NCBI RefSeq assembly: GCF_018383585.1
Contig: NZ_JAHAMK010000010.1
Coordinates: 60,215 to 124,214 of the forward strand
Length of the DNA: 64,000 nt
DNA from: Microvirga sp. 3-52
GTDB taxonomy: Bacteria > Pseudomonadota > Alphaproteobacteria > Rhizobiales > Beijerinckiaceae
Direction of reading: 5' to 3'
Made by a program: the position numbers and the translations under genes. The notes beneath the pieces were generated by a model, which saw nothing but the letters and a program-made list of their open reading frames with translations, ran no database searches and was not told the origin of the DNA. Positions within the stretch are counted from its first letter, which is position 1. Each line of letters starts with the position of its first letter. This document shows, one piece after another, positions 30,370 to 39,731 of this stretch.

Positions 30370-31374
30370 TTACATCGGGCACTTCGAATCCGACATGTAG
30401 TCGTGAACCTTGATGGTGCCGGACTTGATGTCGGCGGCGGCCTTGTCGGCGGCAGTCTTCATGTCGGCGGTGATGAGCGACTTGTTGTTGTCGTCGAGCG
30501 CCCAGGCCACGCCGTCCTCGGCCAGGCCGAGGTTCGAGACGCCGGCCTTGAAGGTGCCCTTCTTGGCCTGATCGAAGGCGTTGTAGGTGGCCACGTCCAC
30601 GCGCTTGACCATGGAGGTCAGGATCTTGCCGGGATGCATGCCGTTCTGGTTCGAGTCGACGCCGATGCCGAGCTTGCCCGCATCCGCAGCGGCGCGCATG
30701 ACGCCCACGCCCGTGCCGCCGGCCGCATGGTAGATCACGTCGGCGCCGCGATCGATCTGACTTTTGGCGAGCTCGCCGCCCTTCACCGGATCGTTCCAGG
30801 CCGCACCCGTCGTGCCGGTCATGTTCTGGAACACCTCGGCATCCTTCTTGGCGTATTTCACGCCCTGGACGTAGCCGCAGGCGAACTTGCGGATGAGCGG
30901 GATGTCCATGCCGCCCACGAAGCCGACCTTGCCCGATTTGGAAGCCTGGGCTGCCAGAAGACCGACCAGGAACGAGCCCTCATGCTCCTTGAACACGATG
31001 GACTGCACGTTCGGCTTCTCGACGACGGCGTCGATGATCGCGAACTGCGTCTTCGGGAACTCCTCGGCGACCTTCTTCAGCGCAGTCTCCTGACTGAAGC
31101 CGACGGCCACGATGGGCGAGAAGCCGTCGCGGGCGAAGCGGCGCAGGGCCTGCTCGCGCTGGGCATCGTTCTGAGGCTCGAAATCGCGGTAATCGGTGCC
31201 CGTATCCTTCTTGAACTTCTCGGCGCCCGTGTGCACGCCCTCATTGAAGGATTTGTCGAACTTGCCGCCCAGATCGTACACGACGGCGGGCTTGAAGGCG
31301 GCCTGCTGCGCAAAGGCAGCCGAGGCGGAAAATGCGAGGCCCGCGAGTGCGAGACCGAACTTGGTAACTGTCAT
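30370..31374 (-). CDS. BMP family ABC transporter substrate-binding protein
   Basis: Periplasmic binding protein of 334 residues in the BMP/PnrA-like family, which binds purine and pyrimidine nucleosides. The signal peptide ends SAAFAQQAA and there is no lipobox Cys, so it is probably free in the periplasm. Family landmarks: YDLGGKFDKSFNEG near the mature N-terminus, VGFVGGMDIPLI and DVIYHAAGGTGVGVM. It is the first gene of a ten-gene leftward unit running to ghrA. Confidence 0.91.
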   Translation of the reverse strand: MTVTKFGLALAGLAFSASAAFAQQAAFKPAVVYDLGGKFDKSFNEGVHTGAEKFKKDTGTDYRDFEPQNDAQREQALRRFARDGFSPIVAVGFSQETALKKVAEEFPKTQFAIIDAVVEKPNVQSIVFKEHEGSFLVGLLAAQASKSGKVGFVGGMDIPLIRKFACGYVQGVKYAKKDAEVFQNMTGTTGAAWNDPVKGGELAKSQIDRGADVIYHAAGGTGVGVMRAAADAGKLGIGVDSNQNGMHPGKILTSMVKRVDVATYNAFDQAKKGTFKAGVSNLGLAEDGVAWALDDNNKSLITADMKTAADKAAADIKSGTIKVHDYMSDSKCPM

Positions 31375-31476
31375 CGGCTTAGTTCCCTGTTAGACGCCGG
31401 CTTGCTGCCGGTTGCCCCCTGACGATGGCACGGCAAGGGTCACGACGCCAAGGCCCCTGTCAAGACGGCATGTTAT

Positions 31477-31512
31477 TTCCTTCAAGGAATGGTTGATAGC
31501 AGGAACCATTCC
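31477..31512. promoter_or_regulatory. Two overlapping palindromes in the divergent bmp/moeB promoter region
   Basis: TTCCTT-C-AAGGAA (31477-31489) overlaps GGAATGGTT-nine bases-AACCATTCC (31486-31512). Both are perfect. They lie about 105-135 bases upstream of the BMP binding-protein ATG and 15 bases before the moeB-like ATG. A leftward TTGACA lies at 31458-31463. This is the best operator candidate for the nucleoside operon; no regulator gene is in the window to test against. Confidence 0.45.
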
Positions 31513-31526
31513 CGTAAGGTCATGAC

Positions 31527-32303
31527 ATGCCTCTCACATCCGACGAAATCGACCGCTATGCCCGCCACCTCGTTCTCCGGGATGTCGGCGGGCCGGGACA
31601 ACTGAAACTGAAGGCCGCTCGCGTGCTCGTGATCGGCGCCGGCGGCCTGGGCGCGCCGCTGATTCAGTACCTTGCCGCGGCAGGTATCGGCACCATCGGC
31701 ATCGTGGACGACGATGCCGTCAGCCTCTCCAACCTGCAGCGGCAGGTGATCCACAGCACGCCGGATCTCGGCCGTTCAAAGGTCGAGAGCGCGGTGGATG
31801 CCGTCGGACGGCTCAATCCGCACGTGACGGTTGAGCCTTTCCCCGTTCGGCTGACGCCGGCGAACGCGCGGGACCTGATGGGCCGCTACGACCTCGTTGC
31901 CGACGGCTCGGATAACTTCGAAACCCGGTATGCCGTGTCCGACGCCTGTTTCTACGAGAGGAAGCCTCTGGTGACGGCAGCCCTGGGTCAGTTCGACGGC
32001 TCGCTCACCACGATCCGGGCTCATGAGATAGGCCAGGACGGCAAGCCCAACCCCACCTACCGCTGCCTCTTCCCCTCCCCGCCTCCACCCGGCGCGATCC
32101 CGACCTGCGCGGAAGCCGGCGTGCTCGGTGCTCTCGTCGGCGTCATGGGCAGTCTGATGGCCATGGAGGTGATCCGGGAGATTGTCGGCTTCGGCGAAAG
32201 CCTCGTGGGCCGCCTGCTGATGGTCGACGCACGCGCGATGCGGTTCGATACGATCCGCTATGGGTGGGATGAAGCAAATCCGCTGAATGGATCCGGTGCC
32301 TGA
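31527..32303 (+). CDS. moeB: HesA/MoeB/ThiF family adenylyltransferase
   Basis: E1-like enzyme of 258 residues that adenylates the C-terminus of a MoaD- or ThiS-type sulfur carrier. ATP site GAGGLGAPL (37-45), the conserved DDDAVSLSNLQRQ with the Asp and Arg that contact ATP, and DGSDNFETRY are present, and Cys194 (PTCAEAGVLG) matches the conserved cysteine. The usual zinc CxxC pairs are missing: the first pair reads TYRC and the C-terminal pair is absent. It is usually annotated molybdopterin synthase adenylyltransferase, but ThiF-like use is equally possible. It is monocistronic and divergent from the BMP operon. Confidence 0.85.
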   Translation: MPLTSDEIDRYARHLVLRDVGGPGQLKLKAARVLVIGAGGLGAPLIQYLAAAGIGTIGIVDDDAVSLSNLQRQVIHSTPDLGRSKVESAVDAVGRLNPHVTVEPFPVRLTPANARDLMGRYDLVADGSDNFETRYAVSDACFYERKPLVTAALGQFDGSLTTIRAHEIGQDGKPNPTYRCLFPSPPPPGAIPTCAEAGVLGALVGVMGSLMAMEVIREIVGFGESLVGRLLMVDARAMRFDTIRYGWDEANPLNGSGA

Positions 32304-32337
32304 TTGTCAGGCGATAGGCCATCAAGGCGTCCTTCCT

Positions 32338-32427
32338 GTCATCACCGGCCTTGCGCCGGTGATCCCGATCGGTAAGGCACGGCGCTTTCCCTGCTCGGGA
32401 TGGCCGGCACAAGGCCGGCCATGACGT
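32338..32427. repeat. Dispersed two-hairpin repeat, copy C
   Basis: GTCATCACCGGCC-loop-GCCGGTGATCCCGAT, a 20-base centre, then CGGGATGGCCGGC-loop-GCCGGCCATGACG. It lies in the convergent gap between the 3' ends of the moeB-like gene and pheT, in inverted order relative to copy B. Confidence 0.8.
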
Positions 32428-32481
32428 AGATACTTGGTGTCCGATCCCGGGTTCCGCTGTGTGGCCCGGGATGATCATCCT

Positions 32482-34893
32482 TTACGACCGCAACACCGCG
32501 CCTGTCTTCTTCGACACCTCGCCGACGATCTTGGCCGACACGGCCTCGATCTCCACATCGGTCAGGGTCTTCTCGGTCGGCTGCAGGGTGACGGCGATGG
32601 CGACGGATTTCTTGTCCGGATCGATGCCGGTGCCCTCGTAGATGTCGAACACGTCGACGCCCACGATCAGCTGGCGCTCGGCACCCTGCGCCGCCTTCAC
32701 GATGTCGCCCGCCGCCACGTCGCGGCCGACCACGAAGGCGAAGTCGCGGGTGAGCGGCTGGAAGTCGGGCAGGTTGAGCTTCGGCTTCATCTTGGTCGGC
32801 TTCGCCTTGGGAGGCACAAGCGCACCGAGATTGAGTTCGAAGGCCACCAGCGGTCCCTTCAGGTCGAGGGCCTTCAAAACCTTGGGGTGAACCTCGCCGA
32901 AGGCGCCGACCACGTTCTTTGGTCCGAACTGCAGGGTGCCGGAGCGACCGGGATGGAACCAGGCCGGGCCGCCGGCCACAATCTGGAGGCCGCCGGAAGG
33001 GATGCCGAGCGCCGCCAGCAGCGCCAGCACGTCGGCCTTGGCATCAAAAGCGTCCACGCTCTGCGCGCCGCCGTCCCAGTGACGGCCGACGCCTTCAGCC
33101 CGCGCCGAGCCTCGACGCACAGCGGCAGCCTTGATCGATTGCCCCTCCGGCTCGTCGGAGGCGAAGGTCTGACCGACCTCGAAAAGCGCCACATCACTGA
33201 GCCCGCGATCCGCATTGCGCTGCGCCGCCTTCAGGAGCCCTGGCAGCAGGCTCGGACGCATGTCGGAGAGTTCGGCCGCAATCGGGTTGGCGAGCGCCAG
33301 CCGGCCATCGCCGCCGCCGAACAGCTCCGCCTCGCTCCTGGCGATGAAGGACCAGGTGACCGCCTCCACCAGCCCGCGCACGGCGAGCGCACGGCGCGCA
33401 AGGCGCGTGCGCTTCTGGATCAGGGTCAGAATGGGCTTTGCGACTGTGTCTTCCAGGCGCGGCAGGGGCTTAGGCTCGATGCGGTCCACGCCGGCGATGC
33501 GGATGACTTCCTCGACCAGATCCGCCTTGCCTTCGATGTCGGGACGCCAGGACGGAGCCGTGACGCTGACGCGCTCGCCCGAGCCCTGAATGGCGAAGCC
33601 GAGCCGCTTCAGGATCTGCTCCGACTCCGCGGGCTGAACGTCAAGACCCGACAGGCGCGGGACCTCGGACCAGGGGAACTCGATGACGCGCTTGTCCTCA
33701 GGCACCTTTCCGGCCACCACAGGCTCGCTCGCCTCACCGCCGCACAGGTCGATAACCAATGTGGTGGCGAGGTCGAGACCGGGCACGGTGAAAGCCGGAT
33801 CGACGCCGCGCTCGAACCGGTAGCGCGCATCGGTGATGATCCCGAGCTTGCGGCCGGTCTGCGCGATGTTGAGAGGATCCCAGAGCGCCGATTCGATCAG
33901 CACGTCGGTCGTGTTCTCGTTGCAGCCCGAATGCTCGCCGCCCATGATGCCGCCGATGGACTCGACGCCGTTGTCGTCGGCGATCACCACGACGCCGGGA
34001 TTGAGCTTGTAAGTGCGGGTGTCGAGCGCAAGCACCTCCTCACCCTCCTTCGCGCGACGAACGGTAAGGTTGCCCTGCACCTTCCTGGCGTCGAAGACGT
34101 GGAGCGGCCGCCCCCGGTCGAAGGTCATGTAGTTGGTGATGTCGACGAGCGCATTGATCGGGCGAAGACCGATGGAGAGCAGGCGGCGCTGCATCCATTC
34201 CGGCGACGGACCGTTCTTCACGCCGCGCACGAGGCGGAGTGCAAAGGCCGGGCAAAGCTTCTCGTCCTCGATCGTCACTGAGACCGGGCATGAGCCCTTA
34301 GCCGCAACCGTCGGCACCGCGTCCCCCTTGAGCGTGCCCAACCCTGCAGCCGCGAGATCGCGGGCGATGCCGTGGATCGAGGTGCAGTCGGGGCGGTTCG
34401 GCGTGAGGTTGATCTCGATCACCGGATCGTCGAGTCCGGCATAGGCCGCGTAAGGAACGCCGACCGGCGCATCGGCGGCAAGGTCGATGATGCCGTCGTG
34501 ATCGTCGGAAATTTCGAGTTCCGCCGCCGAGCACAGCATGCCCGCACTCTCGACGCCGCGGATGGTGCCGACGCCGAGCGTGATGTTCTTGCCCGGGATG
34601 TAAGTGCCGGGCGGCGCGAACACGCTCTTCATGCCGGTGCGGGCATTCGGGGCGCCGCAGACCACCTGGATCGGAGCGCCCTCGCCCGTATCGACCATGC
34701 ACACGCGCAGGCGATCCGCGTTGGGGTGCTGCTCGGCGGAAACCACATAGGCCACCTTGTAGGGTGCCAGCGTCTTCGCCTTGTCCTCAACCCCTTCGAC
34801 CTCCAGGCCGATGCGGGTGAGCGTCTCGACGATGTCGTCGAGGGAGGCCGATGTCTCGAGATGATCCTTCAGCCAGGAGAGGGTGAATTTCAT
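32482..34893 (-). CDS. pheT: Phenylalanine--tRNA ligase beta subunit
   Basis: Beta subunit (803 residues, normal length) of the alpha2-beta2 synthetase that charges tRNA-Phe. Domains in order: N-terminal EMAP-like tRNA-binding fold (about 40-150, with NADRLRVC and VCGAPNAR), B3/B4 editing domain (about 205-375), B5 (about 400-470), synthetase-like core, and a C-terminal anticodon-binding FDX-ACB domain (about 705-800, starting at [14 protein letters not shown]). It starts 13 bases after pheS and is transcribed with it. Confidence 0.97.
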   Translation of the reverse strand: MKFTLSWLKDHLETSASLDDIVETLTRIGLEVEGVEDKAKTLAPYKVAYVVSAEQHPNADRLRVCMVDTGEGAPIQVVCGAPNARTGMKSVFAPPGTYIPGKNITLGVGTIRGVESAGMLCSAAELEISDDHDGIIDLAADAPVGVPYAAYAGLDDPVIEINLTPNRPDCTSIHGIARDLAAAGLGTLKGDAVPTVAAKGSCPVSVTIEDEKLCPAFALRLVRGVKNGPSPEWMQRRLLSIGLRPINALVDITNYMTFDRGRPLHVFDARKVQGNLTVRRAKEGEEVLALDTRTYKLNPGVVVIADDNGVESIGGIMGGEHSGCNENTTDVLIESALWDPLNIAQTGRKLGIITDARYRFERGVDPAFTVPGLDLATTLVIDLCGGEASEPVVAGKVPEDKRVIEFPWSEVPRLSGLDVQPAESEQILKRLGFAIQGSGERVSVTAPSWRPDIEGKADLVEEVIRIAGVDRIEPKPLPRLEDTVAKPILTLIQKRTRLARRALAVRGLVEAVTWSFIARSEAELFGGGDGRLALANPIAAELSDMRPSLLPGLLKAAQRNADRGLSDVALFEVGQTFASDEPEGQSIKAAAVRRGSARAEGVGRHWDGGAQSVDAFDAKADVLALLAALGIPSGGLQIVAGGPAWFHPGRSGTLQFGPKNVVGAFGEVHPKVLKALDLKGPLVAFELNLGALVPPKAKPTKMKPKLNLPDFQPLTRDFAFVVGRDVAAGDIVKAAQGAERQLIVGVDVFDIYEGTGIDPDKKSVAIAVTLQPTEKTLTDVEIEAVSAKIVGEVSKKTGAVLRS

Positions 34894-34906
34894 TGTTGCT
34901 CTCCGC

Positions 34907-35989
34907 TTAGGAAGTGAGGCCGCTGACGAGGCTCGGAATGTCGAGCGGGCGGAAGCCGTAATGGTTCAGCCAGCGCACATCGGCCTCGAAGAAGGGTCGC
35001 AGGTCCGGCATGCCGTATTTCAGCATGGCGATGCGGTCGATCCCCATGCCCCAGGCAAAGCCCTGATACTCGTCCGGATCGAGCCCGCAATTGCGCAGGA
35101 CGTTCGGATGGACCATGCCGCAACCCAAAATCTCGAGCCAGTCGGTGCCCTCGCCGAAGCGGATCTCGCCGCCTTTTCGCGAGCACTGGATGTCGACCTC
35201 GGCGGAGGGCTCCGTGAACGGGAAGAAGGACGGGCGGAAGCGCATCTTCACCTGCTCGACCTCGAAGAAGGCCTTGCAGAACTCCTCCAGGATCCACTTC
35301 AGGTGCGCGATGTTGGCCTGCTTGTCGATGACGAGGCCTTCCACCTGGTGGAACATGGGCGTGTGGGTCTGGTCCGAGTCGTGGCGATAGGTCCGGCCGG
35401 GGATGATCACGCGGATCGGCGGCGCCTTGGACATCATCGTGCGGATCTGGACCGGCGACGTATGGGTGCGCAGCACCTTGCGCTCGCCCTTTTCGTCGGG
35501 AGCGAGGAAGAAGGTGTCGTGCATCTCGCGGGCCGGATGGCCCTCGGGGAAGTTCAGCGCCGTGAAGTTGAGATAATCCGTCTCGATATCCGGCCCCTCG
35601 GCCACGGAGAAGCCCATATCGGCGAAGATCGCCGTCAGCTCCTCGATCACCTGGCTGATCGGGTGGACACGGCCGCGGCTCTCGGGCGCCTCCGGAACGG
35701 GAAGCGTCACGTCGATGCGCTCAGCAGAGAGCCGGGCCTCGAGAGCAGCTTCTGCGAGCGTATCCTTCTTGGCCGTAATAGCGCCCTGCACCTTGTCGCG
35801 CAGGCCGTTGATGAGTGGTCCGCGCGCCTTCCGCTCCTCAGGGGTCATGGCGCCGAGGGTCTTCAGGAGTTCGGAGACGGAGCCCTTCTTGCCGAGCGCA
35901 GAGACGCGCACGGTTTCCAGGGCCGCTTCGTCGCCGGCGGCTTCGACCTGGGTCAGCAGGTCACGTTCGAGTTGATTGAGATCGGTCAT
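34907..35989 (-). CDS. pheS: Phenylalanine--tRNA ligase alpha subunit
   Basis: Catalytic subunit, 360 residues. N-terminal coiled coil (about 1-90) for tRNA, then class II core with motif 2 around [12 protein letters not shown] and the substrate region [10 protein letters not shown], and the motif 3 region [22 protein letters not shown] at the C-terminus. Position 307-308 lies in the phenylalanine pocket region GCGMVHP. An AAGGGACC stretch precedes the ATG. It is followed by pheT; the 178-base upstream gap has a strong hairpin. Confidence 0.97.
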   Translation of the reverse strand: MTDLNQLERDLLTQVEAAGDEAALETVRVSALGKKGSVSELLKTLGAMTPEERKARGPLINGLRDKVQGAITAKKDTLAEAALEARLSAERIDVTLPVPEAPESRGRVHPISQVIEELTAIFADMGFSVAEGPDIETDYLNFTALNFPEGHPAREMHDTFFLAPDEKGERKVLRTHTSPVQIRTMMSKAPPIRVIIPGRTYRHDSDQTHTPMFHQVEGLVIDKQANIAHLKWILEEFCKAFFEVEQVKMRFRPSFFPFTEPSAEVDIQCSRKGGEIRFGEGTDWLEILGCGMVHPNVLRNCGLDPDEYQGFAWGMGIDRIAMLKYGMPDLRPFFEADVRWLNHYGFRPLDIPSLVSGLTS

Positions 35990-36122
35990 CGGTCCCTTGC
36001 CAGATGCAAGCGCTTTGAGTGAAGCGCGGCGCGGGAGCCGTCAAGTCTTCCGAGCCGCGTAATGGCGACCGACAGCCTTCGGGCCGTCAGCGCGGATGGT
36101 CTCGGAGAAGGGGGAGTAAGGC

Positions 36123-36148
36123 GGTGCGGCTGACGATTCAGCCGCACC
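36123..36148 (-). terminator. Strong stem-loop after rplT
   Basis: GGTGCGGCTGA, four bases, TCAGCCGCACC: an 11-bp perfect stem 20 bases after the rplT stop, in the direction of transcription toward pheS. No T-run follows on the transcript, so it may be a Rho-assisted end, a processing site or an attenuator for pheST rather than a classical terminator. Confidence 0.55.
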
Positions 36149-36167
36149 GAAGCTTGTCTATCCGACC

Positions 36168-36536
36168 TTAGGCAGCCTGCTGCGGCAGGGCGGCCTTGGC
36201 GCTCTCCACGTAAGCGGCGAAGGCCGCCGGCTCGTGGATGGCCAGTTCGGACAGGACCTTGCGATCGACCTCGATCCCAGCCTTGCCGAGACCGTCGATA
36301 AATCGGGAATAGGTCAAGCCATGCATACGGACGGCAGCGTTGAGGCGCTGGATCCAGAGAGCGCGGAAGGTGCGCTTCTTGTTGCGACGGTCACGAGTGG
36401 CATACTGCATGCTCTTCTCGACCGCCTGCTTGGCGATACGGATGGTGTTCTTGCGGCGGCCGTAGAAACCCTTGGCTGCCTTGAAAACCTTCTTGTGCTT
36501 GGCGTGGGCGGTAACGCCCCGTTTGACGCGGGCCAT
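36168..36536 (-). CDS. rplT: 50S ribosomal protein L20
   Basis: Early-assembling large-subunit protein of 122 residues, Arg/Lys-rich. It has [27 protein letters not shown] at the basic N-terminus (positions 4 on) and [21 protein letters not shown] in the globular part. In other bacteria L20 represses its own operon by binding the leader. It follows rpmI by 42 bases. Confidence 0.97.
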   Translation of the reverse strand: MARVKRGVTAHAKHKKVFKAAKGFYGRRKNTIRIAKQAVEKSMQYATRDRRNKKRTFRALWIQRLNAAVRMHGLTYSRFIDGLGKAGIEVDRKVLSELAIHEPAAFAAYVESAKAALPQQAA

Positions 36537-36578
36537 TTAAAAACTCCTTCAAAATCCGGGATGTGGGGAAGAGCCGCC

Positions 36579-36779
36579 TTAGCCGTTCGGCAGGAAGTAC
36601 TTCTTCACGTTGTACGCGTCGCCCTCGAACATGGTCGTGGTGCCGCGCAGGTTGCGGATCTGCTTCTTGGTCCGCTTGATCATCCCGTGGCGCTTGCCGG
36701 CCTGGGCGTAAACGACCTTGCCGGTGCCAGTGATCTTGAAGCGCTTTTTCGCGCCAGACTTCGTCTTCAGCTTGGGCAT
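36579..36779 (-). CDS. rpmI: 50S ribosomal protein L35
   Basis: Small basic ribosomal protein of 66 residues beginning [20 protein letters not shown], the family signature, and ending [17 protein letters not shown] precedes the ATG. It lies between infC and rplT, the universal infC-rpmI-rplT order, but 201 bases after infC with two hairpins in the gap. Confidence 0.97.
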   Translation of the reverse strand: MPKLKTKSGAKKRFKITGTGKVVYAQAGKRHGMIKRTKKQIRNLRGTTTMFEGDAYNVKKYFLPNG

Positions 36780-36855
36780 TTGGCTCTCCTTTGGACAGGC
36801 TTCCGGAGCGGCGTGAACCGCACCTTGGCCTTTTCATTGCTGCATTGAGCAAAAC

Positions 36856-36890
36856 GAACCGCCACGGCAGCCCTAACAGCCGGGCGGTTC
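36856..36890 (-). promoter_or_regulatory. Leader stem-loop upstream of rpmI
   Basis: GAACCGCC and GGCGGTTC (perfect 8-bp arms at 36856-36863 and 36883-36890) enclose a second, weaker GGCTGT/GCTGCC-type pairing. It sits 77 bases before the rpmI start. A role in L20-mediated repression is plausible from position, not proven. Confidence 0.4.
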
Positions 36891-36922
36891 AATGAAGGGC
36901 GGCTTATGGCAGAAGCCGGCCC

Positions 36923-36956
36923 AAAAAGCAATGGCCGCCGGTTCCCCGACGGCCAT
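36923..36956 (-). terminator. Terminator-like hairpin after infC
   Basis: On the minus strand ATGGCCGTCGG-GGAA-CCGGCGGCCAT (one mismatch) is followed by TGCTTTTTGG. It lies 25 bases after the infC stop and before rpmI, so it could partly terminate infC transcripts and set the ratio of IF3 to L35/L20. Confidence 0.6.
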
Positions 36957-36980
36957 GAATTTCACTGTACCGAGAGCCCC

Positions 36981-37523
36981 TTAGCGCGGCGCCAGGACCA
37001 TGACGACCTGACGGCCTTCGAAGTTCGGCTCCATCTCGACCTTGGCGAGATCGCCCACGTCGGCCTTGACCCGGTCCAGAACCTTCAGACCCAGGGATTG
37101 ATGCGCCATCTCGCGGCCGCGGAAGCGCAGGGTGATCTTCACCTTGTTGCCTTCCTCGAAGAAGCTCTTCATGGCCTTCATCTTGACCTCGTAATCGTGG
37201 TCATCGATGCCGGGACGCAGCTTGATTTCCTTGACCTCGACCGTCTTCTGCTTCTTGCGGGCCTCGGCGGCCTTCTTCTGCTCGAGAAAGCGGAATTTGC
37301 CGTAATCGAGGATCTTGCAGACGGGAGGAGTAGCGTTCGGCGAGATCTCCACGAGATCAAGGCCCGCCTCTTCGGCAACCTTGAGGGCATCGAAGAAGGG
37401 CACAACGCCCCGGTTCTGCCCTGCATCGTCGATCAGCTGCACTTCGCGAACACCGCGAATGTCTCGGTTGGCGCGCGGTCCGTCCTTTTGCGGCACCGGC
37501 ATGGCTCTCATTGGTCTGCGAAT
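36981..37523 (-). CDS. infC: Translation initiation factor IF-3 with ATT start codon
   Basis: IF-3, 180 residues from an ATT start at 37523. The ATT is preferred because AGGAG lies nine bases upstream and the resulting N-terminus ([22 protein letters not shown]) matches the alphaproteobacterial IF-3 start; the first ATG, at 37511, is 21 bases from the AGGAG. The N domain ends near [12 protein letters not shown], a Lys-rich linker follows, and the C domain has [17 protein letters not shown] and [11 protein letters not shown]. In E. coli the AUU start lets IF-3 repress its own translation; the same is likely here. Confidence 0.93.
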   Translation of the reverse strand: MRRPMRAMPVPQKDGPRANRDIRGVREVQLIDDAGQNRGVVPFFDALKVAEEAGLDLVEISPNATPPVCKILDYGKFRFLEQKKAAEARKKQKTVEVKEIKLRPGIDDHDYEVKMKAMKSFFEEGNKVKITLRFRGREMAHQSLGLKVLDRVKADVGDLAKVEMEPNFEGRQVVMVLAPR

Positions 37524-37599
37524 GGCTCGTATCTCCTGTTAAGGGCTAGGCCGAGGACCGGGGACCCCAAGGGATCCCTGCTGGACTGCTCAGCCTTGC

Positions 37600-37641
37600 C
37601 ACGAATGAATCGACATTTCGCGCAAATGCGCGGGAAGTCAA
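37600..37641 (-). promoter_or_regulatory. infC: Candidate promoter of the infC operon
   Basis: On the minus strand TTGACT (37636-37641) is followed after 17 bases by AAATGT; the spacer contains the palindrome GCGCATTTGCGC. The -35 is good and the -10 weak. The -35 overlaps the last codon of the glycosyltransferase gene. Confidence 0.35.
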
Positions 37642-38852
37642 CTTGTTCTATGGGTAAAACGGCCCTCCAAGAGGGACGAATACACATCGAGGGTGCTCGA
37701 CACCATGCGTTCGAGCGAGAAATGACGCTCGACGTGGGACCTCGCCCTGGCACCCAGGGCAATCCTGGCACTGGCACCCAGATTCAGCGCCGCCCCGATC
37801 GCTTCGGCCAATGCATCGGCGTCTCCGGCCGGGATCCGCCAGCCCGTCCGCTCGTGCGGCGGAACTGCCGGAGGGGACAGGACCGTCTCGGGCACGGCCC
37901 CGAGATCGGACACGACGACCGGCGTTCCCATGGCCTGCGCCTCCACGGCCGAGCGGCCGAAGGCCTCCGGCTCGGTCGAGGGCACGGTGACGACGGAAGC
38001 CGCCAAGAACGCCGCCGGCATGTCGGTGCAATGGCCGACCCGGCGCACGATGCCCTTCAGCTTGCGCGCCGCGATCAGGGCGTCGAGGTCCTTCACGTAG
38101 GAATCCCGCCCCTGGGGATCACCGGCGAGAATATAGGCCACATCGGTGAGGCCCGCATCGCGCAGCTTGGCCGCCGCCTCGATCAGCACCCTCTGGCCTT
38201 TCCAGCCGGTCAGCCGAGCCGCAAGCAGCACGACCCGCTCGTGGGGAGCCACCTCCCAGGCCTTCCTCAGAGCCTCGATCCGCTCCGGCGCGATGGCCTG
38301 GGGCGAGAAGACCGAAAAATCCGTTCCCCGGTGAATGACGCGGATCCGGTCCCCGGACTGGGGATAGACCGAGCGGATCAGTTCACCCGTGTAATGGGAA
38401 TTGGCGATGACCGCATCGCCCCGTGCCATCACGGAATTGTAGAGGACCTTCACCGAGGAACGGCCGGAATAGCTGCCGTGATAGGTGGTCACGAAGGGGA
38501 TATTGAGGGAGCGCGCGGCCCCGAGGCCCACCCAGGCTGGCGCCCGCGAGCGGGCATGCACCAGGGAGACCCGCTCGTTGTGGCAGATCCGGGCGAGCTT
38601 TCGCACGTTGACGAGCATGGAGAACGGGTTCTTCGTCGCCGCCGGGAACGGGATCCAGACGCCGCCCTTGGTCTGGAGCTCACCGACGAGCCGCCCGCCC
38701 TCCGTCGCCACGAGGGCACGAGCGCCGGCATGAACCAGACCTTCGGCGATATCGACCGTGGTGCGCTCGGCTCCGCCGGCTTCGAGTTCCGGCACGATCT
38801 GCAGGACGGTCCGGGCCTCCAGCGGATGCACATGCGAGGACGGAAAAGCCAT
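37638..38852 (-). CDS. Glycosyltransferase family 4 protein
   Basis: A 404-residue retaining GT4 glycosyltransferase of the GT-B fold, probably acting on lipopolysaccharide or another surface glycan at the inner membrane; donor and acceptor unknown. The N-terminal domain has the acceptor-side loop VPELEAGGAERTTVDIA, and the C-terminal domain the E-x7-E donor motif in EPEAFGRSAVEAQAMGTPVV. The ATG at 38852 gives the family length; a longer in-frame extension upstream runs into the divergent promoter and is rejected. It is on the same strand as infC, 114 bases upstream. Confidence 0.88.
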   Translation of the reverse strand: MAFPSSHVHPLEARTVLQIVPELEAGGAERTTVDIAEGLVHAGARALVATEGGRLVGELQTKGGVWIPFPAATKNPFSMLVNVRKLARICHNERVSLVHARSRAPAWVGLGAARSLNIPFVTTYHGSYSGRSSVKVLYNSVMARGDAVIANSHYTGELIRSVYPQSGDRIRVIHRGTDFSVFSPQAIAPERIEALRKAWEVAPHERVVLLAARLTGWKGQRVLIEAAAKLRDAGLTDVAYILAGDPQGRDSYVKDLDALIAARKLKGIVRRVGHCTDMPAAFLAASVVTVPSTEPEAFGRSAVEAQAMGTPVVVSDLGAVPETVLSPPAVPPHERTGWRIPAGDADALAEAIGAALNLGASARIALGARARSHVERHFSLERMVSSTLDVYSSLLEGRFTHRTS

Positions 38853-38952
38853 CCCTCCGCCGGGTCGTGTTGAAAAACTCACGGATGTAAGAGCCTTCTC
38901 AAAAGAATCGTCTAGAAACGGTTGCTTGAAAGCAGTTGAGGATGAGTTAACC

Positions 38953-39708
38953 ATGCCGCAAAGCGTCACGGCTGGCCAGGATGCCCGCCCCATCGCCGTG
39001 TTGTCCCGCGAGGGCAAGGGCCCGCCCGTCGTGTGGCTCGGCGGCTTCAAGTCCGACATGCGCGCGACCAAGGCGACCGCCCTCGATGACTGGGCTGCAG
39101 CGAACCGCCGCGCTTTCCTGCGCTTCGATTATAGCGGCCATGGCGAATCGGGGGGAGCCTTCGAGGACGGGACCATTTCCCGCTGGCTCGAGGATGGGCT
39201 GACCGTGATCGAGCGGTTCGTGACGGAACGCCCCATCTTCGTCGGCTCGTCCATGGGGGGCTGGATCAGCCTGCTGGCGGCCCGGTATCTCATGGAAAAG
39301 CAGCCTCGGATCGCTCCCGCAGGGATCGTCCTCATCGCCCCGGCGGTCGACATGACCGAGCGGCTGATGTGGGACCGCTTTCCCGAAGATCTCAGGAAGA
39401 GCGTGCAGGAGACCGGCGTCTATCACCGGCCCTCCGCCTATTCGGAGGATCCCTATCCGATCACCTGGAAGCTGATCGAGGACGGGCGAAGGCACCTCCT
39501 CCTCGACCAGCCGATCCAGACCGGCTGCCCGGTTCATATCCTGCAGGGCATGGAGGATCCCGACGTGCCCTGGAGCCACACGCTGCAGCTCGTCGAGCAC
39601 CTGCCGGGAGACAGCGTATCGCTGACCCTGATCAAGGACGGCGACCACCGGCTCTCCCGGCCCGAGGATATCGACCGCCTGATCGCGGCCGTCGAAGCGA
39701 TTGCTTGA
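38953..39708 (+). CDS. Alpha/beta hydrolase
   Basis: A 251-residue serine hydrolase of the alpha/beta fold, resembling the ABHD10/carboxylesterase group. The nucleophile elbow is GSSMGG (98-103, Ser100), the acid is probably Asp204 (or Asp202) in GMEDPDVPW, and the base His232 in DGDHRLSR. Substrate unknown; family members cleave acyl thioesters or short esters. The ATG at 38953 gives MPQSVTAGQD; in-frame codons further upstream lie in the shared promoter region with the glycosyltransferase. Confidence 0.87.
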   Translation: MPQSVTAGQDARPIAVLSREGKGPPVVWLGGFKSDMRATKATALDDWAAANRRAFLRFDYSGHGESGGAFEDGTISRWLEDGLTVIERFVTERPIFVGSSMGGWISLLAARYLMEKQPRIAPAGIVLIAPAVDMTERLMWDRFPEDLRKSVQETGVYHRPSAYSEDPYPITWKLIEDGRRHLLLDQPIQTGCPVHILQGMEDPDVPWSHTLQLVEHLPGDSVSLTLIKDGDHRLSRPEDIDRLIAAVEAIA

Positions 39709-39731
39709 GGAGTTTCAGAGAGGAACGGGCC

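Noticed and set aside
32434..34281. Long open frame on the plus strand opposite pheT
   Set aside because: High-GC antisense frame; its product has no recognisable domain and the minus strand is plainly pheT.
35990..36122. Phe-rich leader peptide for pheST attenuation
   Set aside because: No start codon with a run of Phe codons is present in the gap, only the stem-loop after rplT.
36906..38873. Long plus-strand frame opposite infC and the glycosyltransferase
   Set aside because: Would overlap the terminator, infC and the GT4 gene; no protein family is recognised.
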